Source of the DNA: Chryseobacterium aureum | Lineage (GTDB): Bacteria > Bacteroidota > Bacteroidia > Flavobacteriales > Weeksellaceae | DNA length: 64,000 nucleotides | Direction of reading: 5' to 3' | NCBI RefSeq assembly: GCF_003971235.1 | Contig: NZ_CP034661.1 | Coordinates: forward strand, 1,550,001-1,614,000 | In this document: positions 1 through 9,009 of the stretch, one piece after another | How the letters are laid out: every line of letters begins with the position of its first letter | Position numbering within the stretch: the first letter of the stretch is position 1 | The notes under the pieces: generated by a model | The model's database searches: none | Told to the model about the DNA's origin: nothing | What the model saw: the letters and a program-made list of their open reading frames with translations, nothing else | Translations under genes and position numbers: made by a program

Positions 1-2
1 TA

Positions 3-482
3 AGAGATATCAATCAGAGACTGGGAATTACCATCCTTCTCATTACCCACGAAATGGAAGTCATTAAAGCAGTCTGCAACCATGTAGCTGTAATCGACAA
101 AGGAAAATTAGTAACAAAAGGAACTTTAAGCGAGATTATTTCGGACAAAGAAAACCCGATCATTCGTCAGTTCATCAATTCAGATATCATGACCCTGCCA
201 CAGGAACTTATCAACAGACTTCAGAAAGAACCCCAAGACGGTCTATTTCCGCTGATCGAAATAGAACTTAACGAAAACATCAGTGTTGAACAAATTCTTT
301 CAGCACTTTATAACCAATATAAAATCCCTTATAAATTGTTAAAGGCAGATGTAGAGTATTTTGGAAATTCCAATTTCGGTAAACTACTTTTGCAGCTTCA
401 GGGGGAAGCCGAAGAAAACCAGCAGGCGATCTATTATTTCAATCAAAATAAAATTCAAAATACAGTAAAAGGATATGCTTAG
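3..482 (+). CDS. metN: Methionine ABC transporter ATP-binding protein, C-terminal part
   Basis: The gene enters from the left edge, so only its last 159 codons are present. The start of the fragment reads through the end of the nucleotide-binding domain: the switch-loop motif LLITHEMEV, with its conserved His, is at residues 13-21 of the visible part. The last ~80 residues (IEIELNENISVEQIL...) resemble the NIL domain of MetN proteins, which binds methionine and inhibits transport. The stop overlaps the metI start by 8 nt, which implies translational coupling. MetN hydrolyses ATP on the cytoplasmic face of the MetNIQ importer. The metI and metQ genes that follow make the assignment firm. Confidence 0.93.
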   Translation, partial: RDINQRLGITILLITHEMEVIKAVCNHVAVIDKGKLVTKGTLSEIISDKENPIIRQFINSDIMTLPQELINRLQKEPQDGLFPLIEIELNENISVEQILSALYNQYKIPYKLLKADVEYFGNSNFGKLLLQLQGEAEENQQAIYYFNQNKIQNTVKGYA

Positions 483-1131
483 TGATACGGTAATTGCCCT
501 TTTGGCAAAAGGAACCTGGGAAACGGTTTACATGACATTTTTATCCGGATTTTTTGGATTTGTATTAGGACTTCCTGTTGGCATTATGCTTTTTTTAACC
601 AGAAAAGGCCAGCTGCTGGAAAATGCATTTTATCACAGAGGGCTTTCTGTTTTAGTGAATATCTTCCGCGCAATTCCTTTTATTATTCTGATTGTTTGGA
701 TGATTCCTTTCACAAGAGTTTTAGCAGGAACTTCTATTGGAGTGAATGCCGCTTTAGTCCCGCTAAGCGTGGGGGCTGCTCCGTTTATTGCAAGACTTGT
801 GGAGAACAGCCTTATTGAAGTTCCTCACGGTCTTATAGAAACAGCAAGAGCACTGGGAGCTTCTCCGTTACAGATCATCAGAAAAGTATTGCTTCCTGAA
901 GCACTTCCTTCATTAATCAACAATGCTACCATTACTTTAATTACTCTTGTAGGGTACTCTGCAATGGGAGGCGCTGTAGGAGCCGGAGGACTTGGGCAGG
1001 TAGGTTACCAGTACGGATATATCGGGTATGATATTGTCATTATGAATACGGTTTTAATTTTACTTGTTCTTTTGGTTTTCATCATTCAGTTTATGGGAGA
1101 CAGGCTGTCCAAAAGATTTGATCACAGGTAG
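475..1131 (+). CDS. metI: Methionine ABC transporter permease
   Basis: This 218-residue inner-membrane permease has five or six hydrophobic segments. The typical BPD_transp_1 coupling signature (ETARALGASPLQIIRKVLLPEALP, residues ~121-144) contains the EAA-like loop that contacts MetN. Length matches the usual MetI (~217 aa). It overlaps metN by 8 nt and is followed 97 nt later by metQ. The spacer to metQ holds degenerate GAGTTGGAG-like repeats and no obvious terminator. Expected substrates are L- and D-methionine, by family knowledge rather than by anything visible here. Confidence 0.94.
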   Translation: MLSDTVIALLAKGTWETVYMTFLSGFFGFVLGLPVGIMLFLTRKGQLLENAFYHRGLSVLVNIFRAIPFIILIVWMIPFTRVLAGTSIGVNAALVPLSVGAAPFIARLVENSLIEVPHGLIETARALGASPLQIIRKVLLPEALPSLINNATITLITLVGYSAMGGAVGAGGLGQVGYQYGYIGYDIVIMNTVLILLVLLVFIIQFMGDRLSKRFDHR

Positions 1132-1228
1132 TTTTGAGTTGGAGAAAAAATGAGTTGGAGAGTTTGAGCAAGTTAGAGTTCACTCATCGTTCATTTTTTA
1201 CCTCAATATCATTTAAAATAAAAATAGA

Positions 1229-2038
1229 ATGAAAAAAATAAAGATTTTTGGTTTATTGGCTGCGGGAATATTATTGTTCAGTGCCTGTTCGGGAAGAAAA
1301 GATGACCCGAACTTTATCCGTGTAGGAATTACGTATGGCCCGGAACAGGAAATTGCTGAAGTAGCTAAAAAAGTAGCTAAGGAAAGGTATAATCTGGAAG
1401 TGGAACTGATTCCTTTCAACGATTATGTAGTTCCCAATGAAGCACTGACTAACGGAGATATTGATGCCAATGCCTTTCAGCATATTCCTTATTTAACAGA
1501 GCAGTCCAAACAAAGGGGATATAATCTTGTCCCTGTGGGAAATACATTTGTTTATCCCATTGTAGCTTATTCAAAAAAGATTAAAAATATCAGTGAATTG
1601 AAGGAAGGCAACACGATTGTGATTCCCAATGACCCTACCAACGGAGGTCGCTCTTTACTTCTTCTTCAAAAAAGCGGTCTGCTGAAATTGAAAGAGGGTG
1701 TGGGGCTTTTACCTAAAGTAACCGATATTACAGAAAACCCTAAACAGCTGAAAATAATGGAAATTGAAGGCGCTCAGATCCCAAGGGTTTTGGATGACAG
1801 AGATGTTGTGGTAGGGATTATCAACAATAATTTTGCCGCTCAGGCAGGTTTGGACCAGGAAAAACAGGGTGTTCTTGTAGAAGATAAAGACTCACCCTAT
1901 GTAAACGTAGTGGTTGCCAGACAGGATAATAAAAACAGCCAGAAAGTAAAAAACTTTGTAAAGGCATATGAATCTCCGGAAGTAGAGAAGAAAGCCAAAG
2001 AAATTTTCAAAGGAGGTGCTGTGAAGGGATGGGACTGA
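1229..2038 (+). CDS. metQ: Methionine-binding lipoprotein of the MetNIQ importer
   Basis: A 269-residue substrate-binding lipoprotein of the NlpA/MetQ family. The N-terminus is a lipoprotein signal with lipobox FSAC and lipidated Cys20. Residues 32 onward (IRVGITYGPEQEIAEVA) and the motif NGDIDANAFQHIPYL are typical of MetQ. The start is supported by the position of the signal peptide and an A-rich upstream region. It is third in the metNIQ operon and is followed by a good intrinsic terminator at ~2165. It should deliver methionine to MetI in the periplasm. Confidence 0.94.
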   Translation: MKKIKIFGLLAAGILLFSACSGRKDDPNFIRVGITYGPEQEIAEVAKKVAKERYNLEVELIPFNDYVVPNEALTNGDIDANAFQHIPYLTEQSKQRGYNLVPVGNTFVYPIVAYSKKIKNISELKEGNTIVIPNDPTNGGRSLLLLQKSGLLKLKEGVGLLPKVTDITENPKQLKIMEIEGAQIPRVLDDRDVVVGIINNNFAAQAGLDQEKQGVLVEDKDSPYVNVVVARQDNKNSQKVKNFVKAYESPEVEKKAKEIFKGGAVKGWD

Positions 2039-2164
2039 TGAGTTTTAGGGTTTGAGAATTTTAGAGTGAGAGAATTTGAGTTTCCGGATTGGGGTTTTCG
2101 CTTTTCACTTGCTAACTTCTCTTTACTTTTTCCTCCATTACAAGTAAAATATTTAATAGTAAAG

Positions 2165-2192
2165 CTGTCTGTAAATACACAGGCAGTTTTTT
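2165..2192 (+). terminator. Intrinsic terminator after metNIQ
   Basis: An 8-bp stem (CTGTCTGT / ACAGGCAG with one G-U pair) and a 6-nt loop are followed directly by six T residues. It lies 126 nt past the metQ stop and before the promoter of the beta-glucosidase gene, so it separates the two transcription units. Confidence 0.8.
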
Positions 2193-2217
2193 ATTCGTTA
2201 AAATTTTATTTTCTCAA

Positions 2218-2250
2218 TTTGAGATAATAAAGAAATTTTCTTTATTTTTG
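2218..2250 (+). promoter_or_regulatory. Bacteroidota-type promoter for the beta-glucosidase gene
   Basis: TTTG at 2218-2221 and TATTTTTG at 2243-2250 match the -33 TTTG and -7 TAnnTTTG elements of the Bacteroidota primary sigma factor. The spacer is 21 bp, slightly longer than usual. The -7 element ends 23 bp before the ATG at 2274. It follows the metQ terminator. Confidence 0.55.
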
Positions 2251-2273
2251 CTTTTAATCAAATAGAAAGGCAT

Positions 2274-4538
2274 ATGTTAAAGAAAACCGTCATTATAAGT
2301 TTACTCACCTTTATTTCTGCTTCTTATATGGCTCAGACCAATACTACCATACCCGTTTATTTAGATGAATCCAAACCTGTAGAACAGCGTATTCAGGATG
2401 CATTATCAAGAATGACGCTGGAAGAAAAAGTAGCAATGCTTCACGCGCAGTCGAAATTCAGTTCGCCGGGGGTTCCCAGATTAGGAATTCCTGAATTCTG
2501 GACAACAGACGGTCCGCACGGAGTTCGCCCTGAAGTAATGTGGGACGAATGGGATCAGGCCGGATGGACCAACGACTCCATTATCGCCTACCCTGCCCTT
2601 ACCGCTTTATCCGCAACATGGAACAAGAAAATGTCATGGAACTATGGTAAAGCTTTAGGAGAAGAAGCTCGTTACAGAAAAAAAGATATTCTTCTCGGAC
2701 CGGGAGTAAATATTTACAGAACTCCACTCAACGGAAGGAATTTTGAATACATGGGTGAAGATCCTTATCTGACCTCAAAAATGGTAGTTCCTTATATCAA
2801 AGGGGTGCAGTCTAATGGCGTAGCAACTTCTGTAAAACATTATGCTTTAAACAATCAGGAAATGTTCCGTCATACGAGTAATGTGAATGTAGATGACAGA
2901 GCTCTATATGAAATTTACCTCCCCCCTTTCAAAGCCGCGGTTACAGAGGGAGATTCATGGACGATTATGGGAGCGTATGATATGTACAAAGGCCAGTATG
3001 CCAGCCAGAATCAATATCTTTTGAATGATATTTTAAAGAAAGAATGGAACTATAAAGGCGTGGTAGTATCCGACTGGGGTGCTGTAAACAATACAGAACA
3101 GGCTATCCACAATGGTCTTGACCTCGAATTCGGATCATGGACCAACGGACTTTCCGCAGGAACTAAGAATGCCTATGACAATTATTATCTGGCAAAGCCT
3201 TACCTAGACCTGATTAAAGCAGGGAAAGTAGGAACCAAAGAACTTGATGACAAGGTAACAAGATTACTTCGTCTTGCTTATAAAACTACGATGAACCGTA
3301 ACAAGCCTTTCGGAAATATTGCTTCTGAAGAGCATAAAGCGATAGCCAGAGAAATTGGAGAAGAAGGAATTGTTCTATTAAAAAATCAGGGAAATGTTCT
3401 TCCCATTGATATTAATAAGGCGAAAAAAATAGCCGTTATCGGAGAAAATGCTATTAAAATAATGACTGTTGGCGGAGGTTCTTCATCATTAAAAGCAAAA
3501 TATGAAACACTTCCTTTAGAAGGAATCAAATCCAGATTTGGAAAACAGGCAGATGTACAATATGCAAGAGGTTATGTAGGCGATATCGGAGGAGAATATA
3601 ACGGGGTAAAATCCGGACAGGATTTAAAAGATACCCGCTCGGAAGCTGACTTATTGAATGAAGCTGTGGAATTAGCCAAAAAATCAGATTATGTCATTTT
3701 CGTAGGCGGGCTGAATAAAGCTGATTTTCAGGACAGCGAAGGGAATGACAGAAAAAACTATGGATTGCCTTACAACCAGGATCACGTTATCTCTGCTCTT
3801 GCAAAAGCAAATAAAAACCTTGCGGTGGTTTTAGTATCCGGAAATGCGGTGGCCATGCCATGGATCAAAGAGGTCCCTACCGTTGTACAAGCCTGGTATC
3901 TGGGCTCTGAAGCAGGAAATTCTATTGCCGCAATTGTAGCGGGAGATGCCAATCCATCAGGAAAACTTCCTTTTACATTTCCTGTAAAGCTTGAAGACAA
4001 CGCAGCACACCAGCTTGGAGAATATCCCGGACAGAAAGATGAGCTGGCAGCAGGAAAAGGTAAAGACCAGAAAAACCCTATCAATATTACTTATAACGAA
4101 AGCATCTTCGTAGGTTACCGCTGGCACGACACCAAAAATATAAAGCCCCTGTTCAGTTTCGGACATGGATTGAGCTATACCACTTTTGAATTCGGAAAAG
4201 CAAAAGCAGACCAGACAACAATTTCACAGGATGGCAAGATTACGTTTACCGTAACGGTTAAAAATACGGGTAAGAAGGCAGGTGCCGAGGTGGCGCAGCT
4301 TTACATCAGCGATTTGAAATCATCTGTTCCGCGTCCTGCAAAAGAACTGAAAGGCTTTGAAAAAGTATATCTGAATCCGGGGGAACAGAAAGAGGTTACT
4401 TTCACCATTGATAAAACGGCTTTGAGCTATTTTGATGCCGGAAAACACGATTGGGTAGCTGAGCCGGGAGATTTTGAAGCACTGATTGGAAATTCTTCCG
4501 ATGCTATTAAAACAAAAGTAAAGTTTACTCTTAAATAA
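2274..4538 (+). CDS. bglX: Secreted family 3 beta-glucosidase
   Basis: A 754-residue glycoside hydrolase family 3 enzyme. Residues 1-21 are a signal peptide ending ...SYMAQ, so it is periplasmic or exported. The N-terminal TIM-barrel domain carries the nucleophile motif VVSDWG, with Asp267 as the nucleophile. The GH3 C-terminal alpha/beta domain (IAVIGENA, SGNAVAMPW) and a fibronectin-III-like tail (~650-754, VTVKNTGKKAGAEVAQLYI) follow in the usual order. Length is normal for BglX. It should remove terminal beta-D-glucose, or related sugars, from oligosaccharides. It has its own promoter and strong terminator and no carbohydrate genes next to it, so the natural substrate is not indicated. 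Confidence 0.93.
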   Translation: MLKKTVIISLLTFISASYMAQTNTTIPVYLDESKPVEQRIQDALSRMTLEEKVAMLHAQSKFSSPGVPRLGIPEFWTTDGPHGVRPEVMWDEWDQAGWTNDSIIAYPALTALSATWNKKMSWNYGKALGEEARYRKKDILLGPGVNIYRTPLNGRNFEYMGEDPYLTSKMVVPYIKGVQSNGVATSVKHYALNNQEMFRHTSNVNVDDRALYEIYLPPFKAAVTEGDSWTIMGAYDMYKGQYASQNQYLLNDILKKEWNYKGVVVSDWGAVNNTEQAIHNGLDLEFGSWTNGLSAGTKNAYDNYYLAKPYLDLIKAGKVGTKELDDKVTRLLRLAYKTTMNRNKPFGNIASEEHKAIAREIGEEGIVLLKNQGNVLPIDINKAKKIAVIGENAIKIMTVGGGSSSLKAKYETLPLEGIKSRFGKQADVQYARGYVGDIGGEYNGVKSGQDLKDTRSEADLLNEAVELAKKSDYVIFVGGLNKADFQDSEGNDRKNYGLPYNQDHVISALAKANKNLAVVLVSGNAVAMPWIKEVPTVVQAWYLGSEAGNSIAAIVAGDANPSGKLPFTFPVKLEDNAAHQLGEYPGQKDELAAGKGKDQKNPINITYNESIFVGYRWHDTKNIKPLFSFGHGLSYTTFEFGKAKADQTTISQDGKITFTVTVKNTGKKAGAEVAQLYISDLKSSVPRPAKELKGFEKVYLNPGEQKEVTFTIDKTALSYFDAGKHDWVAEPGDFEALIGNSSDAIKTKVKFTLK

Positions 4539-4611
4539 ATGGGAAATTCATTTGAGGATATCCACTCAAAAAGAATTTCTCACATTTTAATAATTTATTT
4601 GGTTGAATTAA

Positions 4612-4640
4612 ACAGATCCCGGATTGGGGTCTGTTTTTTT
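4612..4640 (+). terminator. Intrinsic terminator after beta-glucosidase gene
   Basis: A 9-bp stem (ACAGATCCC / GGGGTCTGT, one G-U pair) with a 5-nt loop is followed by an uninterrupted T run. It lies 73 nt after the bglX stop. Confidence 0.88.
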
Positions 4641-4751
4641 ATTTCTCCAACAAATCCCATAGTCTTTGCTCTGCTCAAATTACAACATCTATAAGCTATT
4701 GTTTAAACGCAAAAGAGCGCAATTCTTTTAGAAATAATTATAATAAAAAGA

Positions 4752-4851
4752 GTTCGCAAAGGCGTTGCACTCAGCTGAGACAAATTCTCATTTGCTAAAC
4801 GAAGTGCCGCTGCGATCGAAAAAGTATACAATGTAATACAACTTTGCGAAC
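4752..4851. repeat. Interrupted inverted repeat in intergenic region
   Basis: Perfect 10-bp arms GTTCGCAAAG (4752-4761) and CTTTGCGAAC (4842-4851) enclose 80 bp. They lie between the bglX terminator and the terminator of the convergent gene, a 340-bp gap with no gene. It may be one copy of a dispersed REP-like element, but no second copy was seen in this window. Confidence 0.4.
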
Positions 4852-4925
4852 ATTGGGTTTATACAGCAACCAGGCTCCTACACTTTATGTATACTTTCGG
4901 ATAAACCCGTTGTTTATATGCCAAT

Positions 4926-4955
4926 AAAAAAGCAGATTTCCATTTGAAACCTGCT
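4926..4955 (-). terminator. Intrinsic terminator for the minus-strand beta-barrel gene
   Basis: On the minus strand AGCAGGTTT / AAATCTGCT forms a 9-bp stem with one mismatch or wobble, followed by TTTTTTATT. It lies 26 nt beyond the stop of the 4981-7167 gene. Confidence 0.82.
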
Positions 4956-4980
4956 TTCGTTATATCTAACAAATCCTGGA

Positions 4981-7167
4981 TTATTTTCCGCCGCCGCCGT
5001 TTTTTTCTACGTCGGTTTTTGTATTTTCTTTTACTTTCTGGTTTCCGAAACGTTTTACAAAAGTAAGAGAAACACCGTACCAGTCCCATTTTGAGTACTC
5101 TCTGAAAGTTCCGTCCGGGCTATAAGTTGTGTTATCACCATAAGGTCTTTTAAAAATATTCATCAGCTGCATGCTCAGCTCCATCTGTGTTTTCGGGAAT
5201 ATTTTAGTTACAGAAATATTATGGAATACGTTGGTATTATTCGCATAAGAGTTTCCGTTGTTCTGATTGGCTAATTCTACCCAGGCACTTAAGTTGATAT
5301 TTTTATTGAAGAGATTCGTGTACGATATATTCGCAGAAGCTCCCCAATAACTGATATAATCTTTACCTCCCAACTTATTTTTCTCATTAAAGTCCTTATT
5401 ATTAATATAGTACCATCCGAATCCGGCATTTACATTCAGTTTATTTTTCAGGAAGTTCTGGTTGGTGTTGGCAAAAAGGTAATATTTCTCAACTTTTCCG
5501 TCGAAGTTCCCCGGCAACGATACCGTTCTTCCGTTTTCCGTCACATAAGTGGTCCAATAATCCTGATTGGTGTGCATATATCTTGCAGAGATAAAGTACT
5601 TTTTCAGAATTCCGAATTTCATGTACAGCCGGTCATTCGGGTTCGGATTCAGATAAAGGTTTCCTCTTGAATAGGTACCGTTAATTTCAGGCACAAGGAA
5701 TGGATTAAATTCAGAATACCAGGGTCTCCAGATGCTTCGGTTATAGGTAAGACTCAGATCAAATTTCTCTGAAAAGCTGTATTTCAGCAATAAATTAGGA
5801 AGAAAAGTTCCGTATGAATCCTTTCTCTCCGTCCCTGCTACATCCTGTCTTACTTTATAGTCAATATATTCGTAACGAACTCCGATTCTTGTTTCTAATT
5901 TTTTGAAGAATGTTTTACTGTAATTGGCATATAAAGAGCTTAAATTGTCCTCGTAATGAAAAGTATCATTTCTTGCCAGGTTATAAAACTCGGAATTAGC
6001 ATCCGTCATACTGAATCCGTAAAGGCTGTTAGGAATAATATGATTATTAATCTCCGTTTTCCCTCCCACTTCAATGGTTCCGCCAGACTTCCCCAGGGGC
6101 TGTGTATAATCTACTTTCAGATAATAATTACGCATCTGGTTTGAGCTGATCACTCCAAGCTGCTGAGCGGTGCTTCCTGTCTGATTATTAATTTGTTTAT
6201 CAATTAAATTATCACTGTTATTACCGGAGTAATTGGTTCCTAAATTAATATCTAAAATTCTATTCTTTTCTTTATCATAATATTTGTAGAACGCGTTAGT
6301 CCCAAGATTACGGTTGAATCCCCAGATATTTTGGGTCTGAAGGAAAGAGTCTCCCGGATTTCCATTCTCGAAGATCATTCCGTTAGATTCTGCCAGAGAC
6401 AGATTTCTGCTCTGTGAATATTCCGCTACAAATCCGATATTGTTTTTATCGTTGATTTCAAATTCTGAGGTAGAAGAAAGAGACGGGCTTTCGTTTCGCA
6501 TCACGTTTTCCAGATTGAACTCAGTCAGTTTATTGGTAGCATACCGGTTATCCCAGGTTTGGGTTTTCTGTACATAATTCCCGCTATTGTACCCTCCGAT
6601 AAAAGTCTGGGTAAATTTTTTCTTATGGTAGTTCAGATTGAAATTCGCGTATTGTGAGTTCTTTGTACTTTGTCTGTTGTTGAGCGAGATGCTTCCTTTT
6701 ATTCCTTCATCATCTCTTTTTTTAAGCACAATATTGATGACAGATCCTGAAGTTTCGTAACGGGAGGAAGGGCTGGTAATCACTTCAATTTTCATCAGGT
6801 TGTCCGCCGGAATTGTTTTAAGATATTCCTTCAGTTCTTTTCCTGTAAAAACAGATTTTCTGTCGTTGATATATACCGTTACCATTTGTCCTTCGGCTTT
6901 TACATCATCATTGTTATCAATACTTACCAAAGGAGTCATTCTAAGAACATCCCATGTTGTATTTCCTGCCAGAATTGCACTGTTCGCTACGTTGAATACC
7001 GTTCGGTCTACCTTAGATTCTACAGTCGGTTTTCTGGCTACCAGCGTAACCGCTTCTATCTCTTTTTCATTTCCTTTTACAGTATCCTTTGCTGCCGGAG
7101 CCGGAGCTTGCTGAGCCATTGCTAATGAACCTGCTACTATCGCTATTGGAAATATAATTACTTTCAT
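4981..7167 (-). CDS. Outer-membrane beta-barrel protein with TonB-type plug
   Basis: A 728-residue protein with a signal peptide (residues 1-~18, ...AGSLAMAQQ). A plug-like region follows (~35-160: VTLVARKPTVESKVDRTVFN, then IEVITSPSSRYETSGSVINI). The rest is a long beta-barrel rich in aromatic alternation. It looks like the OMP_b-brl_3 group of TonB-receptor-like proteins. The carboxypeptidase-like N-terminal extension common in SusC-type receptors is absent, and there is no adjacent SusD gene. The C-terminus ends in a low-complexity ...EKNGGGGK tail rather than the aromatic residue usual for barrels. Substrate is unknown. Confidence 0.8.
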   Translation of the reverse strand: MKVIIFPIAIVAGSLAMAQQAPAPAAKDTVKGNEKEIEAVTLVARKPTVESKVDRTVFNVANSAILAGNTTWDVLRMTPLVSIDNNDDVKAEGQMVTVYINDRKSVFTGKELKEYLKTIPADNLMKIEVITSPSSRYETSGSVINIVLKKRDDEGIKGSISLNNRQSTKNSQYANFNLNYHKKKFTQTFIGGYNSGNYVQKTQTWDNRYATNKLTEFNLENVMRNESPSLSSTSEFEINDKNNIGFVAEYSQSRNLSLAESNGMIFENGNPGDSFLQTQNIWGFNRNLGTNAFYKYYDKEKNRILDINLGTNYSGNNSDNLIDKQINNQTGSTAQQLGVISSNQMRNYYLKVDYTQPLGKSGGTIEVGGKTEINNHIIPNSLYGFSMTDANSEFYNLARNDTFHYEDNLSSLYANYSKTFFKKLETRIGVRYEYIDYKVRQDVAGTERKDSYGTFLPNLLLKYSFSEKFDLSLTYNRSIWRPWYSEFNPFLVPEINGTYSRGNLYLNPNPNDRLYMKFGILKKYFISARYMHTNQDYWTTYVTENGRTVSLPGNFDGKVEKYYLFANTNQNFLKNKLNVNAGFGWYYINNKDFNEKNKLGGKDYISYWGASANISYTNLFNKNINLSAWVELANQNNGNSYANNTNVFHNISVTKIFPKTQMELSMQLMNIFKRPYGDNTTYSPDGTFREYSKWDWYGVSLTFVKRFGNQKVKENTKTDVEKNGGGGK

Positions 7168-7455
7168 GTGAAATTATAGTTTTTCTATAAGACCACTGTA
7201 CTCACAACTTTGTTACATCAAATCGTAAAAAAAATAAAATAATCATCTAATTTCCAACAAGATATCAGCACTACCATTAAACATAAATCGGAAAACACTG
7301 CAAATTTTTCAATAAAGAAGTACAATACAAATCACTTCCGTACTAATTATTCTTAAAAGGACTTTTTATCTGTAATTTTTAAAAAAACTTTAAAATTTAT
7401 AATAAACACTATTTTTTTCAAAAATTAGTCGATCATAGGGCATCATACGCCGGGC
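7168..7455. other. AT-rich intergenic region
   Basis: This is the upstream region of the beta-barrel gene. It has no credible ORF. It ends at the terminator of the next minus-strand gene. No matched TTTG / TAnnTTTG pair was assigned with confidence. Confidence 0.5.
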
Positions 7456-7484
7456 AATAAAAAAGCCCGCATCTCACCCGGGCT
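7456..7484 (-). terminator. Intrinsic terminator for the DUF2652-like gene
   Basis: Read on the minus strand, AGCCCG ... CGGGCT forms a GC-rich stem followed by TTTTTTATT. It lies 44 nt beyond the stop of the 7528-8079 gene. Confidence 0.85.
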
Positions 7485-7527
7485 GTTAACAATAGCAAAT
7501 TTATAAGAAATACTGTTAAAAAATAGG

Positions 7528-8079
7528 CTAATTCAGATTTTCAAAATAATGGATGACGCCTACTTCCGGCAGGCGGAGTGGATCTCTATTAAAATCAGAC
7601 TCCTTATTTTTACTGTTTTCCAGAAAAGAATTGCTGAAAAGAGCATAAGAAGGCTGTTCTGCCCATCCGTTTTTCAAAAGCTGATGAGCTTCCACAATGG
7701 TTTTTCCATATAGTTTTCTGAAGCTCCCAATATTATACTGTGAAAAGGATCCGTAATGAACAATAAATTTAAGAGACAGGTCTATTTTGGTGCTTAAACT
7801 CTTACTCAACTCCTCTATCTTCCTGTTAAAAGCACTTCTCATCCTCCATAACATTTTTGAGATCCTATGGTAAGACGGATTTTCATCATAACGGTAAAAT
7901 AAGATAGCATCCCCCTCAATTTCGGAAATTTCAAAGTACTGACCGTTTACATCAATCAGTGTAGACAATAACTGTCTTACAATATACTCACCGGTATACA
8001 ATTTTGTATTGAACACAAATTCGGTAAATCCGCTGAAATCCGGAATAAGAATGATCCCCTCTTGTATAGTTGTCTTCAT
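7528..8079 (-). CDS. DUF2652-like protein with class III cyclase-like fold
   Basis: A 183-residue cytoplasmic protein without signal peptide. The motifs IILIPDFSGFTEFV (residues ~9-22) and ISEIEGDAILFY (~52-63) match the DUF2652 group, which is related to class III adenylate/guanylate cyclase domains. In true cyclases these segments hold the two metal-binding Asp residues, and here D14 and D59 occupy similar positions. Whether it makes a cyclic nucleotide is unknown. It lies 77 nt downstream of the metallophosphoesterase gene, but a terminator separates them, so the two are probably not one operon. Confidence 0.65.
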   Translation of the reverse strand: MKTTIQEGIILIPDFSGFTEFVFNTKLYTGEYIVRQLLSTLIDVNGQYFEISEIEGDAILFYRYDENPSYHRISKMLWRMRSAFNRKIEELSKSLSTKIDLSLKFIVHYGSFSQYNIGSFRKLYGKTIVEAHQLLKNGWAEQPSYALFSNSFLENSKNKESDFNRDPLRLPEVGVIHYFENLN

Positions 8080-8093
8080 AGTGATAATGGATT

Positions 8094-8125
8094 AAAACCT
8101 GCTTCAACATTATAGACGAAGCAGG
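8094..8125 (-). terminator. Intrinsic terminator for metallophosphoesterase gene
   Basis: Read on the minus strand, CCTGCTTC / GAAGCAGG (8-bp stem) is followed by TTTT. It sits between the two minus-strand genes, 31 nt after the stop of the upstream one. Confidence 0.75.
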
Positions 8126-8156
8126 CTCAATTTTACCTTATGATTTCTCATATAAT

Positions 8157-8924
8157 TTAGAAAGAATTGCTTTTTGCCTCAACAACAATCATCAGTTCCT
8201 TATCGTAACCATTATATTTTTCATCCATATAACCATGAGGATTGCAAATAATTTCTGTTTCTCCGATCTTATATCTGCAAGGAGTATGAATATGCCCGTG
8301 AATCCAATACATCGGTTGGTATTCTATCATTAAATCTTCCAGATCAGAAGCATAAGCTGCGGTTAATGGATCTTCCTTAAAATGGTCAGGAACTGATTGT
8401 ATGCTTGGTGCGTGGTGGGTAACCACTATATTTTTGAGACCTTTTGAAATTTCAAGGCTTTCTCTTAACCATTGTTTTGAAAACTGATGAATTTTAAAGG
8501 TGTCCAGTGTTCTCATTTTCGAATACGACGGATCTCTTCTGATCATTTTATAGTCGTTCATTTTCGGCTGACAAAGCATTCCGTACTGAACAGGATTTCC
8601 AAAGACTGAAAAATCCGTCCACAATGTAGCCCCATGAAAACGAATACCGCCAATATCCACAAATGAATTTTCCAGCACATGGACATTAGAATTAAGCGCT
8701 GCTTCCTTAATCTTAAGGAGTGTTTTAGGATATGAGCCTTTATAGTATTCATGATTACCCAAAACATAAATTACAGGCTTATCGGGTATCGCTTCTGTAA
8801 TCCATTCAACTCCTTTGATTCCCAAATTGATATCACCTGCCAGCACAACAATATCCGAATGATCAAAACAGAGTTCCGTACTCCCAAATTCCCGGTGAAG
8901 ATCGCTGATAATCTGTATTTTCAT
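8157..8924 (-). CDS. Calcineurin-like metallophosphoesterase
   Basis: A 255-residue soluble enzyme with the complete metallophosphoesterase motif series: D8-x-H10, G30-D31, G56-N57-H58-E59, H170-H171 and G210-H-I-H213. These ligate two metal ions in the active site. Family members hydrolyse phosphomono- or diesters; the substrate cannot be read from the sequence. No signal peptide is present, so it should act in the cytoplasm. Its own terminator follows, so it is likely monocistronic. Confidence 0.88.
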   Translation of the reverse strand: MKIQIISDLHREFGSTELCFDHSDIVVLAGDINLGIKGVEWITEAIPDKPVIYVLGNHEYYKGSYPKTLLKIKEAALNSNVHVLENSFVDIGGIRFHGATLWTDFSVFGNPVQYGMLCQPKMNDYKMIRRDPSYSKMRTLDTFKIHQFSKQWLRESLEISKGLKNIVVTHHAPSIQSVPDHFKEDPLTAAYASDLEDLMIEYQPMYWIHGHIHTPCRYKIGETEIICNPHGYMDEKYNGYDKELMIVVEAKSNSF

Positions 8925-8974
8925 GATATATACTAAAAAGCAAAGGTAGTAAAGGAGAAATAGAGTTGCAAAAG

Positions 8975-9009
8975 CAAAAAAAGAACAGGTCCCTGAGTTC
9001 CAGTTCTTT
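8975..9009 (-). terminator. Intrinsic terminator for the MFS gene
   Basis: On the minus strand AAGAACTGG / CCTGTTCTT forms a 9-bp stem with one internal mismatch, followed by six T residues. It lies 35 nt past the stop of the interrupted MFS gene. Confidence 0.8.

Noticed and set aside
1132..1228. GAGTTGGAG-like short repeats between metI and metQ (similar ones after metQ)
   Set aside because: Too degenerate and short to define as a repeat family; no array structure like a CRISPR.
3782..4166. Minus-strand ORFs inside the beta-glucosidase gene
   Set aside because: They lie wholly within a well-supported GH3 gene in shadow frames and show no domain features.
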